A stretch of DNA of 64,000 nt from Streptomyces yangpuensis (GCF_001005295.1 NZ_LBMK01000003.1:1007185-1071184); one strand, 5' to 3'. Numbered from the stretch's first letter, positions 42,523 through 51,187 are shown. The notes: a model not told the origin generated them from the letters alone. Made by a program: numbers and translations.

Positions 42523-43310
42523 CCACCCCGGCAACGGCCACGAACGCCTTCGCGGCCGTCTCCCCCCTCCTCACCCGGCTCGCCGAGGAGCGGGCCACCG
42601 GAGCCCTGCTCCGCGACCGCGGCACCCTCTTCCTGGAGGACGGCCGAATAGTCCACGCGGAGAGCCCCGCCACTCCCGGCCTCGACGTCCTCCTCACCAC
42701 CGGCGGCGGCCTCGCCCCCGAACGCTGGCGCGAGGCGGTGGACCGGGCCGGCGCCCGGCGCCAGGTCGCCCGTTTCCTCGTGGACAGCGGCGGGCTCGCC
42801 GGGGGAGAGCTCGAGATATGCCACGTCGCCGCCATCTTCGACGCCGCCTTCTTCGCACTGTCCCCGGGCAGCGGCCCCTCCCGGTTCCGCCGCGGGGCCA
42901 CCCACTGGATCGGCTCCGTCCGCTCCGTCCCGGCAGCCGCCGTCGAACGCGAGACCCGGCGCCGCCGGGAACTGCTCGACGCGGTCTGGCCGTACCCGTT
43001 GCTCGACACCGCCCCGGTAGTGCCCCGGGCGGCCGCTCCGGGCCAGACCGTCACCGCCCGGCAGCGGATCCTGCTGGACCGGGCCGACGGTTTACGCACC
43101 CCCGCGGACCTGGCCTGGCTCCTGGGCCGGCCCGCCTTCCACACGCTGCTCGACGTACGCCGCCTCGCGGCCGCCGGACTCGTCGAGACGCCGCACAGCC
43201 CGGCCCCCCCGCCGGTCGAGGTACCCCTGCCCGACTGGATGACCCAGGCCCAATCCCCGGACGTGGCGCTGCTCCGCCGGTTACGCGACGCACTGGAGGC
43301 AAGCCTGTGA
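42519..43310 (+). CDS. DUF4388-like protein with two TTA codons
   Basis: A 263-residue soluble protein. The N-terminal half resembles PatA-type/DUF4388 domains: LTRLAEERATGALLRDRGTL, FLEDGRIVHAESPATPGLDV. The C-terminal half has a winged-helix-like part: RILLDRADGLRTPADLAWLL, GRPAFHTLLDVRRLAAAGLV. DUF4388 proteins accompany two-component and roadblock systems, but their activity is unknown. Two in-frame TTA codons (43092-43094 and 43281-43283) make its synthesis dependent on the bldA tRNA, which in Streptomyces becomes active late in growth. Two TTA codons in one 264-codon gene are unusual. It is coupled to the upstream roadblock gene. Confidence 0.75.
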   Translation: MTTPATATNAFAAVSPLLTRLAEERATGALLRDRGTLFLEDGRIVHAESPATPGLDVLLTTGGGLAPERWREAVDRAGARRQVARFLVDSGGLAGGELEICHVAAIFDAAFFALSPGSGPSRFRRGATHWIGSVRSVPAAAVERETRRRRELLDAVWPYPLLDTAPVVPRAAAPGQTVTARQRILLDRADGLRTPADLAWLLGRPAFHTLLDVRRLAAAGLVETPHSPAPPPVEVPLPDWMTQAQSPDVALLRRLRDALEASL

Positions 43311-43381
43311 GGCTCCCGCTGCGACCGGCCCTGCGTGCCGACCGCTCCGAGCGTAGGCAGCCCGAAAGGAGAAAGGCCGAC

Positions 43382-43801
43382 ATGAGTACGGTGCCCCCCG
43401 AGGCGGAGGCCGAGATACTCGCCGAGCTCCGCAGGCTGCGCGCCCGCGTACCCCAGCTCACCGGAGCCCTCGCCGCGAGCGCCGACGGCTTCGTCCTCGC
43501 CCAGGACAGCGCCGCCGCCGAGGCCGAGGCCGTCGCGGCACTGACCGCGGCCGCCCTCGGCGTGGCCCAGCGGCTCAGTGACAGCACCGGCCAGGGAGCG
43601 TTCCGCGAACTGCTCGTGCGCGGGGCCGACGGGTACGTGGCCACGTACGCGGCGGGGGTGGCGGCCGTCCTCACCCTGACCGCCGAGCCGCGCGTCAACG
43701 TCGGGCGCCTCCATCTGGAGGCCCGGCGTTCCAGCCTGCGGATCGCCGAACTGATCGAGCACACGCTCGCGCGCCGGAACTCCGGCGGCGGAACCGCCTG
43801 A
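43382..43801 (+). CDS. Roadblock/LC7-domain protein B
   Basis: A 139-residue protein of the roadblock/LC7 fold: AEILAELRRLRARVPQLTGA, LAASADGFVLAQDSAAAEAE, then FRELLVRGADGYVATYAAGV and AAVLTLTAEPRVNVGRLHLE. ATG 43382 is preceded by AAAGGAG about ten bases upstream. The frame is open far upstream, but only as a shadow of the preceding gene. It probably forms heterodimers with the other roadblock-like products. It is transcribed after the TTA gene with a 71-bp gap. Confidence 0.8.
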   Translation: MSTVPPEAEAEILAELRRLRARVPQLTGALAASADGFVLAQDSAAAEAEAVAALTAAALGVAQRLSDSTGQGAFRELLVRGADGYVATYAAGVAAVLTLTAEPRVNVGRLHLEARRSSLRIAELIEHTLARRNSGGGTA

Positions 43802-43894
43802 CGCACCGGCGGGGTGGCACCGACAGGGCCGCCCCCAGGGTGGTCCCGTCGCATTCAGGACAACTACAGCCAGTCATATCGATTCACGACCAGC

Positions 43895-43922
43895 TACGAC
43901 ACAACGAGTACGACACAACGAA
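43895..43922. repeat. Two tandem 14-mers TACGACACAACGA(G/A)
   Basis: Adjacent copies TACGACACAACGAG and TACGACACAACGAA (13 of 14 identical) lie 17-44 bp before ATG 43939. They could be a duplicated regulator or RNA-binding site in the leader of the last roadblock gene. The second copy runs into the ribosome site AAAGAGG. Confidence 0.85.
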
Positions 43923-43938
43923 GAAAGAGGTACCTCCC

Positions 43939-44313
43939 ATGGTCAACGTGGAGACCGCGCTCAAGGAAGCCACCACCCTCATCGAGGGCGCCATCGGCGC
44001 GGCCCTGGTGGACTACGGCAGCGGCATGGCCCTCGGCACCATCGGCGGCGGCAAGGACCTGGACCTGGCGGTCGCCGCGGCCGGCAACACGGACGTGGTG
44101 CGCGCCAAGGTCCGCACCATGGAACTGCTCGGCCTCAAGGACGAGATCGAGGACATCCTGATCACCCTCGGTAGCCAGTACCACCTGATCCGGCTGATGA
44201 AGGGGAGGGGCTCCGTGGGCTTCTTCCTCTATCTGGCCCTCGACAAGAAGCGGGCCAACCTCGCCATGGCACGCCATCAGCTGAAGAAGATCGAAGCAGA
44301 ACTGGAGATCTGA
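43939..44313 (+). CDS. Roadblock/LC7-related protein C
   Basis: A 124-residue protein: ETALKEATTLIEGAIGAALV, DYGSGMALGTIGGGKDLDLA, then VVRAKVRTMELLGLKDEIED and a C-terminal strand and helix GSVGFFLYLALDKKRANLAM. It is clearly related to roadblock-like protein A (42109). ATG 43939 has AAAGAGG eight bases before it. Codon use and the 137-bp gap with a tandem repeat suggest it may be expressed more strongly than, or separately from, the upstream genes. A 10-bp perfect hairpin terminator (44361-44390) follows. No GTPase or kinase is present in the cluster. Confidence 0.8.
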   Translation: MVNVETALKEATTLIEGAIGAALVDYGSGMALGTIGGGKDLDLAVAAAGNTDVVRAKVRTMELLGLKDEIEDILITLGSQYHLIRLMKGRGSVGFFLYLALDKKRANLAMARHQLKKIEAELEI

Positions 44314-44360
44314 ACGGGTCATCCTCCAGGACGGACCGCGTCCCGTCACGGCGTCGAGGT

Positions 44361-44390
44361 GGCGGACGGCTGAATTCTTTGCCGTCCGCC
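44361..44390 (+). terminator. Terminator of the roadblock operon
   Basis: GGCGGACGGC-TGAATTCTTT-GCCGTCCGCC, a perfect 10-bp stem with an A/T-rich loop, 48 bp after the stop. Confidence 0.7.
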
Positions 44391-44433
44391 CCGGCGATCA
44401 GTTCCCTATGTCCCATTCGGGTGGAGTTTATAG

Positions 44434-44452
44434 CTCTGTTACAGAGTAAGAT
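44434..44452 (+). promoter_or_regulatory. Promoter with spacer palindrome before the wall-polymer gene
   Basis: CTCTGT-T-ACAGAG (44434-44446) is a perfect 6-bp-arm palindrome directly followed by TAAGAT (44447-44452), a good -10 box. The palindrome would fill part of the -35/-10 spacer. The region 44400-44500 is markedly A/T-richer than its surroundings, as expected for a promoter and leader. Confidence 0.5.
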
Positions 44453-44503
44453 GCTGTGAGCTGATCATCGAAAAAGCAAAAAACGCTGGAGAAACCGCCA
44501 CCC

Positions 44504-47500
44504 ATGCCCCCGCGCCTGAGCATCGTCGTCCCCGTTTACAACGTCGAGCTCTACCTCGACGAGTGCCTGGAATCCATCGCCGCTCAGACCTTCGGCGACT
44601 TTGAGGCCATCCTCGTGGACGACGGTTCCACGGACACCAGCGCCGTCATAGCCAAGGCCTTCGCAGCGCGTGACAAGCGCTTCCGGGTCGTCATGCAGGA
44701 GAACGCCGGCCTGGGCGCGGCCCGCAACGCCGGCGCCCGCCACATCCACCCGGACAGCGAGTACCTGGCCTTCGTCGACAGCGACGACACCATGCCGGAC
44801 TACGCCTACCAGCGGCTGATCGAAGCACTCGACGAGACGGGCTCGGACTTCGCCGGCGGCAACGTCAAGCGCTTCCGCTCGGTCGGCATGAACCAGTCCT
44901 GGGGCCACCGCGCCGCCTTCGCCAAGACGCAGCTGAAGACCCACATCTCCAAGTTCCCGGCGCTGGTCACCGACCGCACCGCCTGGAACAAGGTCTACCG
45001 GCGCACCTTCTGGGACGAGCACGGCTTCCAGTACCCCGAGGGCATCCTCTACGAGGACGCCCCGGTCAGCATCCCCGCGCACTACTTCGCCTCCAGCGTC
45101 GACATCCTCAGCGACTGCGTCTACCACTGGCGCGTCCGCGAGACCGGCGAGCGCTCCATCACCCAGCGCTCCACCGACCCGATCTCCCTCATCGACCGCG
45201 TGAAGTCCGTCCGCCTGGTCCGGGAGTCCCTCAAGGCCAAGCAGGGCGCCAAGTACGTCCGCTACCTGCGCGACTACGACTACAACGTGCTGAGCGAGGA
45301 ACTCCCGCTCATCTACAAGTACGTCGCCGAGGGCGGCCCCGACTTCCGCGCCGCGTTCGTCAAGGAGGTCGGCGGCCTCGTCCGCGAGATCGGCACCGGC
45401 CCCTGGCCCGACCTGACCGTCGCGGACCGCCTCAAGGCCTACCTGGCGGGCGAAGGCCGCGTCGAGGACTTCATCGCGCTCCTGAACCACCAGCGCGACT
45501 ACCACTACAGCGTCCCGGTCAAGGGCCTCGCCCGCCCGCAGGCCGACTACCCCTTCCTGCAGGGCCGCCCCCCGGTCCCCGCCAAGATCCTCACCCTCGG
45601 CACGCGCGAGCGCCGCGTCGTCAGCCGTCTGGAGCAGGCGGCCTGGTCCGACGGCAAGCTGATGCTGCGCGGCTACGCCCTGCCCGGCCACCTCGGCGCG
45701 GAGAGCCGCCTCGGCTCCCGCAAGATGCTGATCTTCCGCGAGGGTGGCAAGCGCCGCCGCTCCGTCGTCAGCACCCGTACGGTCGCCTCCCCGATGGCCA
45801 CCGTGAAGTCGCCGCACCTCGCGCTGCGGCACGCCGACTGGGCCGGCTTCACCGCCGTGGTCGACCCCTCGATCTTCCAGTCGGGCGGCAAGTGGAACGA
45901 CGGCATATGGACCACGTCCATCGCCGTCACCGGCGCCGGCGGCCTGCACCGCGCCCGCCTGCGCGGCGGTGAGCACGACACCGGCCAGAACCCGCCCCCG
46001 TTCTGGGTCACCCCCGACGTCCGGATCGTCCCGGCCGTCTCCGGCGCCCTCACCATCCAGGTCGAGGTCACCCGTGCCCGCGGCCTGGACGCCCGGCCCG
46101 CCGGCGACGACGCCGTCGAGATCATCGGGGAGCTCTCCGCCGGGGTCGGCGCCACCGCCCTCAAGGCCGTCCACGTCACCACCGGCACCACCCTCGAATT
46201 CCCGCTGGAGACGGGCGCCGCCACCGCCGGCCGCACCCCCTTCACCGCCCGGGTCGCCCTGGCCGACCTGGCCGCCGTACCGGACGCCGAGTGCGAGCCC
46301 GGCGAGTGGACCCCCGAGCCGTGGAGCCTCTCCGTGGTCGGCGCCGACGGCACCGAGCACCGCCTGGCCCACGACGAGCGCGGCGGCTTCAACGGCCTGG
46401 TCCTGCCGCTGCCCGGCGGGACCGCGGGCCGCGCCCTGTTCGTCAAGCGCGGCAACACCGGCCACCTCACCCTCTCCGTCCAGCCCTCGCCGCCGCTCGT
46501 CGACGCGGTCGAGACCGCGGACGGCACCGTGACCCTGCGGGGCCGGTTCGTCGCGCCCACCGACGAGCCGTACGAACTCGTCCTGCACAACGCGCACGGC
46601 ATGGAGTTCAGCTACCCCGTCACCCGCGACGGCGACACCTTCGAGACCGCCTTCCAGCCGGTGCTCCCCGAACAGTTCGCGGGCCGCACCACGCTCCCCG
46701 AGGGCCGCTGGTGGCCCACGCTGCGCCCGGCCGCCCAGGGCGGGACCACCGCCGGCCTGCTCGGCGTGGACCGCGGCGCCCCCGTGCAGATGTCCCCCGG
46801 ACTCCTCTTCGGCGGCCCGCACCCCCTCACCGCGCACGGCCGCCGGATGCGGATCGAGACCCGCTTCCACGACCGTATGGCGCTTGTCGCCGACCCGCTG
46901 CTGAGCCCGCACGACCGCTCCCGCTACGCCCAGCGCGTCGCCCGCTTCGAGACCTACCCGGCGCAGCGCGCCCTGCCGGTCAAGGACATCGTCGTCTACG
47001 ACACCTTCCAGGGGCAGGGCGCCGGTGACGCGCCCCGCGCCATCCACGAGGAGCTGCTGCGCCGCGGCGAGAAGCTGGAGCACATCTGGCTCGTCCGCGA
47101 CGGCCGCGCCGAGGTCCCCGCGACCGCCCGCGCCGTGCAGTACGGCAGCGTGGAGTCCTGGGAGATCATGGCCCGCGCCCGCTACTTCGTGACCAACGAC
47201 AGCGTGCCGACGCTGTTCCAGCGCCGGGCCGGCCAGGTCGTCGTCCAGACCTGGCACGGTACGCCGATCAAGCAGATCGGCCACGACTTCGTGCACGACT
47301 ACTACACGAGCCCGGAGATCCTGGAGGGCCTCGCGCACGACAGCGCGCAGTGGACCCTGCTCGCCTCCCCGAGCTCCTACGCGACGCCGCTGCTCAAGCG
47401 TGCCCTCGGTTATGAGGGCGAGGTCATCGAGGCCGGCAGCCCGCGCACCGATGCGCTGGTGAAGCCCGACGCGGAGCGGATCGCCGAGGTCCGGCGCCGG

Positions 47501-48079
47501 CTCGGCCTGCCCGAGGGCAAGAAGGTCGTCCTCTACATGCCGACCTGGCGCGAGAACTGCGAGGGCTGGTCCGGCGGTTACAAGCTCGACCTGCGGATCG
47601 ACCTGGAGGAGGCCCGCCGCGAGCTGGGCGAGGACCACGTCCTGCTGATCCGTGGCCACCACCACGTGACCGAGCAGGTCCGTGAGGGCGTCCGCGACGG
47701 TTTCGTCGTCGACGTGTCCCGCTGGCCCGACGCCACCGACCTGCTGCTGGTCGCCGACGTGCTGATCTCGGACTACTCCTCGGCGATCTTCGACTTCGCG
47801 CTCACCGACCGGCCGATCCTGCTCTTCACGTACGACCTGGAGCACTACCGCGACACGCTGCGCGGCTTCAACTTCGACCTGGAGGAGAAGGCGCCCGGAC
47901 CGCTGCTGTCCGACTCGGCGAGCCTGATCGAGGCCGTGCGCAACGCGGACGCGGTCGGAGCCGAGTACGCCGGGGCACGTGCGGCGTTCCGCGAGGAGTT
48001 CTGCGACCTGGACAACGGCGACGCCGCCGAGCGCGTCGTCGACCGGATGCTCGCCATGGGTGCCGAGCCCGCGAAGTAG
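44504..48079 (+). CDS. Bifunctional glycosyltransferase/TagF-like glycerophosphotransferase
   Basis: A 1,191-residue cell-wall polymer enzyme. Residues 1-250 are a GT-A (GT2) glycosyltransferase: LSIVVPVYNVELYLDECLES, VDDGSTD and FVDSDDTMPDYAYQR (DxD motif), then GILYEDAPVSIPA. A linker of about 500 residues with beta-sandwich-like repeats follows (about 370-810). Residues about 830-1190 are a CDP-glycerol:glycerophosphate glycerophosphotransferase (TagF/GT-B): VVVQTWHGTPIKQIGHD, VLYMPTWRENCEGWSGG, LIRGHHHVTEQV and VLISDYSSAIFDFALT. It probably builds a teichoic or teichulosonic-type wall polymer at the inner membrane face. The gene stands alone, between a terminator and a strong hairpin. Streptomyces carry several such fusions, so the exact polymer is not assigned. 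Confidence 0.88.
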   Translation: MPPRLSIVVPVYNVELYLDECLESIAAQTFGDFEAILVDDGSTDTSAVIAKAFAARDKRFRVVMQENAGLGAARNAGARHIHPDSEYLAFVDSDDTMPDYAYQRLIEALDETGSDFAGGNVKRFRSVGMNQSWGHRAAFAKTQLKTHISKFPALVTDRTAWNKVYRRTFWDEHGFQYPEGILYEDAPVSIPAHYFASSVDILSDCVYHWRVRETGERSITQRSTDPISLIDRVKSVRLVRESLKAKQGAKYVRYLRDYDYNVLSEELPLIYKYVAEGGPDFRAAFVKEVGGLVREIGTGPWPDLTVADRLKAYLAGEGRVEDFIALLNHQRDYHYSVPVKGLARPQADYPFLQGRPPVPAKILTLGTRERRVVSRLEQAAWSDGKLMLRGYALPGHLGAESRLGSRKMLIFREGGKRRRSVVSTRTVASPMATVKSPHLALRHADWAGFTAVVDPSIFQSGGKWNDGIWTTSIAVTGAGGLHRARLRGGEHDTGQNPPPFWVTPDVRIVPAVSGALTIQVEVTRARGLDARPAGDDAVEIIGELSAGVGATALKAVHVTTGTTLEFPLETGAATAGRTPFTARVALADLAAVPDAECEPGEWTPEPWSLSVVGADGTEHRLAHDERGGFNGLVLPLPGGTAGRALFVKRGNTGHLTLSVQPSPPLVDAVETADGTVTLRGRFVAPTDEPYELVLHNAHGMEFSYPVTRDGDTFETAFQPVLPEQFAGRTTLPEGRWWPTLRPAAQGGTTAGLLGVDRGAPVQMSPGLLFGGPHPLTAHGRRMRIETRFHDRMALVADPLLSPHDRSRYAQRVARFETYPAQRALPVKDIVVYDTFQGQGAGDAPRAIHEELLRRGEKLEHIWLVRDGRAEVPATARAVQYGSVESWEIMARARYFVTNDSVPTLFQRRAGQVVVQTWHGTPIKQIGHDFVHDYYTSPEILEGLAHDSAQWTLLASPSSYATPLLKRALGYEGEVIEAGSPRTDALVKPDAERIAEVRRRLGLPEGKKVVLYMPTWRENCEGWSGGYKLDLRIDLEEARRELGEDHVLLIRGHHHVTEQVREGVRDGFVVDVSRWPDATDLLLVADVLISDYSSAIFDFALTDRPILLFTYDLEHYRDTLRGFNFDLEEKAPGPLLSDSASLIEAVRNADAVGAEYAGARAAFREEFCDLDNGDAAERVVDRMLAMGAEPAK

Positions 48080-48109
48080 GCCGTTCGGTCGAATTCCCGG
48101 CCTCATGAG

Positions 48110-48154
48110 GACCGGCCCCGGGCCCACCGATGAATTTCGGGCCCGGGGCCGGTC
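48110..48154 (+). terminator. Strong hairpin terminator after the wall-polymer gene
   Basis: Perfect 16-bp arms (GACCGGCCCCGGGCCC / GGGCCCGGGGCCGGTC) around a 13-base A/T-rich loop, 31 bp after the stop. Confidence 0.85.
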
Positions 48155-48205
48155 TGTATGTGCGGAGGCGGTAACCACCGTCCACGCACCGGCCTGGAGG
48201 CAGAG

Positions 48206-48688
48206 ATGAGCGGCAACGGATTCACCACGTGTCTGTGGTTCGACGGCGACGCGGAAGCGGCGGCCGACTACTACCTGTCCGTGTTCAAGGACGGCAGGCT
48301 CGGCCGGATCGGCCGCTACACGGACGCGGGCCCCGGCGAGGCCGGCTCGGTGATGGTGGTCGAGTTCGAGATCAACGGACAGAGGTTCATCGGGCTCAAC
48401 GGCGGACCGCAGTTCCCCTTCACCGAGGCGATCTCCTTCCAGATCCACTGCGCCGACGAGGCCGAGGCGGACTACTACTACGAAGCGCTGACCCGCGACG
48501 GCGGCCAGGAGTCGGCCTGCGGCTGGGTCAAGGACAGGTTCGGGGTGTCCTGGCAGGTCACCCCTCCCGGTGCCATCGAGCTGATCAGCGACCCGGACCC
48601 GGGCCGCGCCTCCCGGGCCACCGCGGCGATGATGAAGATGAAGAAGCTGGACGTGGCGGAGATGCGCCGGGCAGCCGACGCGGGTTAG
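48206..48688 (+). CDS. VOC-family (PhnB-like) protein
   Basis: A 160-residue protein of the PhnB/3-demethylubiquinone-methyltransferase-like branch of the vicinal oxygen chelate fold. It has TTCLWFDGDAEAAADYYLSV (first beta-alpha unit), VMVVEFEINGQRFIGLNGGP, AISFQIHCADEAEADYYYEA, CGWVKDRFGVSWQVTPPG and a Met/Lys-rich C-terminal helix (MMKMKKLDVAEMR). These proteins are widespread and rarely have an assigned reaction; metal ligands are not all conserved in this branch. ATG 48206 has TGGAGG five bases upstream. It is a single-gene unit. Confidence 0.88.
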   Translation: MSGNGFTTCLWFDGDAEAAADYYLSVFKDGRLGRIGRYTDAGPGEAGSVMVVEFEINGQRFIGLNGGPQFPFTEAISFQIHCADEAEADYYYEALTRDGGQESACGWVKDRFGVSWQVTPPGAIELISDPDPGRASRATAAMMKMKKLDVAEMRRAADAG

Positions 48689-48834
48689 GCCCTGTCGCCG
48701 ACGTCCCTCCTGGCCCGCGGCACGCGGTCCCGTCCAGGGCGCCGTCCAGGCCGAGCCGGTCCGCTTCCGGCACCGCAGCGTCCGCGCTTCGGTGCCGGCC
48801 ATGATCGTCAGCTTGTGGGACGGCGGGCGCCCCC

Positions 48835-49569
48835 TCAGGCCCCGTTCGCGGCGATCCGGGTGAGCAGGGCCGGCAGGGCGGTTCCGATCGGCTCGCGGAT
48901 CACCTCGTCGGCGAGGGTGTCGTACGGGGTCTCCTCCGCGTTCACGATGATCAGCCTGGCGCCCGCCTCCGCGGCCATGCCGGCCAGCGAGGCGGCCGGC
49001 TGCACCTGCAGTGTCGAGCCGACGGCGACGAACACCTGGCACCCCTTGGCCACGGCCATCGCCTGCCCCAGCACCACGGGGTCGAGTCGCTCGCCGAACA
49101 TCACGGTGGCCGCCTTGAGGATCCCGCCGCACGTCAGGCAGGCGGGATCCGGTTCCCCGGCGGCCACCCGGGCCAGCGCCTCGTCCATCCCCGAGCGCAC
49201 GTGACACGCCGTGCACACCACCGCCCGGGCGGTGCCGTGCAGCTCGAACACCTTCCGCTCGGGCATCCCGGCGAGCTGGTGCAGCCCGTCGACGTTCTGG
49301 GTGACGACCCGGACCGGGGTACCGCCGCGCTCCAGCTCGGCGACGGCCAGGTGCGCGGCGTTGGGCCGCGCTCCGAGCGCGCCGATCTCGGCCCGCATCA
49401 GCCAGGACCGCCGCCGGATCTCCGGATCGGCCATGTAGTACTCGTAGGTCACGAGCTTCTCGGCGTCGGGCTCCCGGCGCCACAGGCCCTGTGGCCCCCG
49501 ATAGTCCGGAATCCCGGAGTCGGTGGACATTCCGGCCCCACTGAACACTGCGACGAGCGGCTTCCCCAT
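48835..49569 (-). CDS. cobB: Sirtuin NAD-dependent protein deacylase
   Basis: A 244-residue SIR2-family enzyme. It has the NAD-binding loop FSGAGMSTDSGIPDYRGPQG at the start and TQNVDGLHQLAGMPERKVFE (about residue 90). FELHGTA holds the catalytic His. Two Cys pairs bind Zn (VCTACHV and ACLTCGG). VAVGSTLQVQPAASLAGMAA and IIVNAEETPYDTLADEVI follow. It removes acyl groups from protein lysines using NAD+, making nicotinamide and O-acyl-ADP-ribose. Its length is normal for class III bacterial sirtuins of actinobacteria. It is divergent from the small secreted protein at 49732. Confidence 0.95.
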   Translation of the reverse strand: MGKPLVAVFSGAGMSTDSGIPDYRGPQGLWRREPDAEKLVTYEYYMADPEIRRRSWLMRAEIGALGARPNAAHLAVAELERGGTPVRVVTQNVDGLHQLAGMPERKVFELHGTARAVVCTACHVRSGMDEALARVAAGEPDPACLTCGGILKAATVMFGERLDPVVLGQAMAVAKGCQVFVAVGSTLQVQPAASLAGMAAEAGARLIIVNAEETPYDTLADEVIREPIGTALPALLTRIAANGA

Positions 49570-49731
49570 GCGCCGACCCTACGTACGACCGCCGCTCGCC
49601 CGCGACCCCTTTACCGTGCGCCGACCGCACGGGGGAGGCAGAGGCGTTTCTGCGGTGAATCCCGACCCCCACAGGAGTGAGATCGGCGCCGGGCACTCCC
49701 GGTGCACCGGCCCGGCGGGTACAAACCGGAC

Positions 49732-50181
49732 ATGATGCTGAAGTCCTACGGCCTTGCTGCCCTGCTGCTGGCCCTGCCGGCGCTGCCGGTCATGCCGTCC
49801 GCCCCCGCCCCCGTCCCCGCCGTGGCGGTGCCCGTGGCCGCGCCCGCGGTCACCCCCGAGGGGCACACCGCCGACCAGATCGGCCGCTTCCTCACCCGCT
49901 TCTACGGCGCGCACGGCCCGTCCGACCACGACCGGCGGCACCACGTCTCGGAGGTGCTCCAGGACAGACAGCTGACGACCACGGAATCGGACGTCCTGCT
50001 CTGCGCCCGGAACAAGCCGCAGGACATCGGCGTCGGCCCGGTCACCGTCGCCCAGGCGGCCGGGGTCGGCTGGGCCACCGTCACCACCCACTGGGACTCG
50101 GGCAAGACCGATACCTTCACCGCCTACGTCCGCCTCGACTCCAGGCCGATCCGGATCGACGACGTGATCTGCGCGGGCTGA
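49732..50181 (+). CDS. Small secreted protein
   Basis: A 149-residue protein with a Sec-type signal (MLKSYGLAALLLALPALPVM) followed by a Pro/Ala/Val-rich stretch (APAPVPAVAVPVAAPAVTPE). The mature part is strand-like: DQIGRFLTRFYGAHGPSDHD, LTTTESDVLLCARNKPQDIG, then TVTTHWDSGKTDTFTAYVRL with two Cys near the end. No domain was recognised; the Cys pair could form a disulfide. ATG 49732 directly gives the signal peptide. The function is unknown, probably extracellular. Confidence 0.7.
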   Translation: MMLKSYGLAALLLALPALPVMPSAPAPVPAVAVPVAAPAVTPEGHTADQIGRFLTRFYGAHGPSDHDRRHHVSEVLQDRQLTTTESDVLLCARNKPQDIGVGPVTVAQAAGVGWATVTTHWDSGKTDTFTAYVRLDSRPIRIDDVICAG

Positions 50182-50224
50182 GCCGGCGTTCGGCGATCCG
50201 CACCACCGTCCGTAGGGTGGGTGC

Positions 50225-51187
50225 ATGCCCACGACTCCGGCCGAGGACGCCACCACCACCGTCCTGTACTGCCACGATCCGCTGAACGAGCGCCGGGCCG
50301 ACGCCCACTTCGCCGCGGAGGCGCGCCGGTTGTGCGCCGCCGGGGGCACGGCCCTGCTCGTGGACCATGACGCGCTGCTCGCCGGGGACGCCGACCGGTC
50401 CGTCGCCCGGGTGCCCGCCGGCGCGGGAGCGCTGTGGTACCGGGGCTGGATGGTTCCGGCGGACCGGTACGGCGCACTGGACGCCGCCCTGCGCCGACGC
50501 GGCTGCTCTCTCGTCGTCACCCCGGAGCAGTACCGCCGGGCCCATGAACTCCCCGGCTGGTACGGAACGTTCGCCGACCTCACCCCGGCCAGCGCCTGGC
50601 TGCCGGCTGATCCGGGGCGGACCCCGGACCCGGACCGGCTGACGGCACTCGCCGCAGGGCTGCCGCCCGGTGCCGCAGTGGTCAAGGACTACGTGAAGTC
50701 CCGCAAGCACGAGTGGGACGAGGCCTGTTACGTACCCGACCTCGGTGACGAGGCCGCCCTGCACCGGGTGGTCGGCCGGTTCGTCCGACTCCAGGAGGAG
50801 TTCCTCGCGGGCGGCGTGGTCCTGAGGGCCTTCGAGGACTTCGTCGCGCCGCTGACACCGGCGGGCGCGCCGGCCGCCGCGGAGGTGCGGGTGTGGTGGC
50901 GTGACGGGGTGCCACGGCTGGTGACCGCCCACCCCGACAGCCCGGTCGACGAGGTCGCGGCGCCCGACCTCGAACCCGTTCGCGCGGCCGTCGAAGCGCT
51001 CGGGTGCCCCTTCGTGACCACGGACATGGCCCTGCGCGAGGACGGCGTCTGGCGCGTCGTCGAAGTGGGCGACGGACAGGTCAGCGACCTCCGAAGCGGG
51101 GTCGATCCCGATGTCTTCGTCGGGATTCTGGCGGCCGGTCAGGCGCCCCTGCGCGTGCCGTCGGCATCTGGTACAACACCGCTATGA
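50225..51187 (+). CDS. ATP-grasp domain protein
   Basis: A 320-residue protein of an ATP-grasp-type family (DUF4343). Key segments: AVVKDYVKSRKHEWDEACYV, with the Lys residues expected to bind ATP (about 158-175), FLAGGVVLRAFEDFVAPL (about 200) and the acidic metal-binding end ALREDGVWRVVEVGDGQVSD (about 270). The N-terminal part (TVLYCHDPLNERRADAHFAA) is a Rossmann-like pre-ATP-grasp region. The reaction would be ligation of a carboxylate to an amine or thiol, with substrates unknown. TAGGGT lies seven bases before ATG 50225 (leaderless-type start). The next gene overlaps by four bases (ATGA), so ATP-grasp and acetyltransferase are a coupled pair. Confidence 0.8.
   Translation: MPTTPAEDATTTVLYCHDPLNERRADAHFAAEARRLCAAGGTALLVDHDALLAGDADRSVARVPAGAGALWYRGWMVPADRYGALDAALRRRGCSLVVTPEQYRRAHELPGWYGTFADLTPASAWLPADPGRTPDPDRLTALAAGLPPGAAVVKDYVKSRKHEWDEACYVPDLGDEAALHRVVGRFVRLQEEFLAGGVVLRAFEDFVAPLTPAGAPAAAEVRVWWRDGVPRLVTAHPDSPVDEVAAPDLEPVRAAVEALGCPFVTTDMALREDGVWRVVEVGDGQVSDLRSGVDPDVFVGILAAGQAPLRVPSASGTTPL

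Noticed and set aside
43382..43801. Upstream extension of the LC7 protein to 42425
   Set aside because: That part of the frame overlaps the DUF4388-like gene and is Arg/Pro-rich; a good ribosome site supports ATG 43382.
44465..49696. 1,743-residue minus-strand open frame
   Set aside because: Shadow of the glycosyltransferase/TagF gene and its neighbours; Arg/Ala/Gly-rich and without motifs, although it spans several real genes and a terminator.
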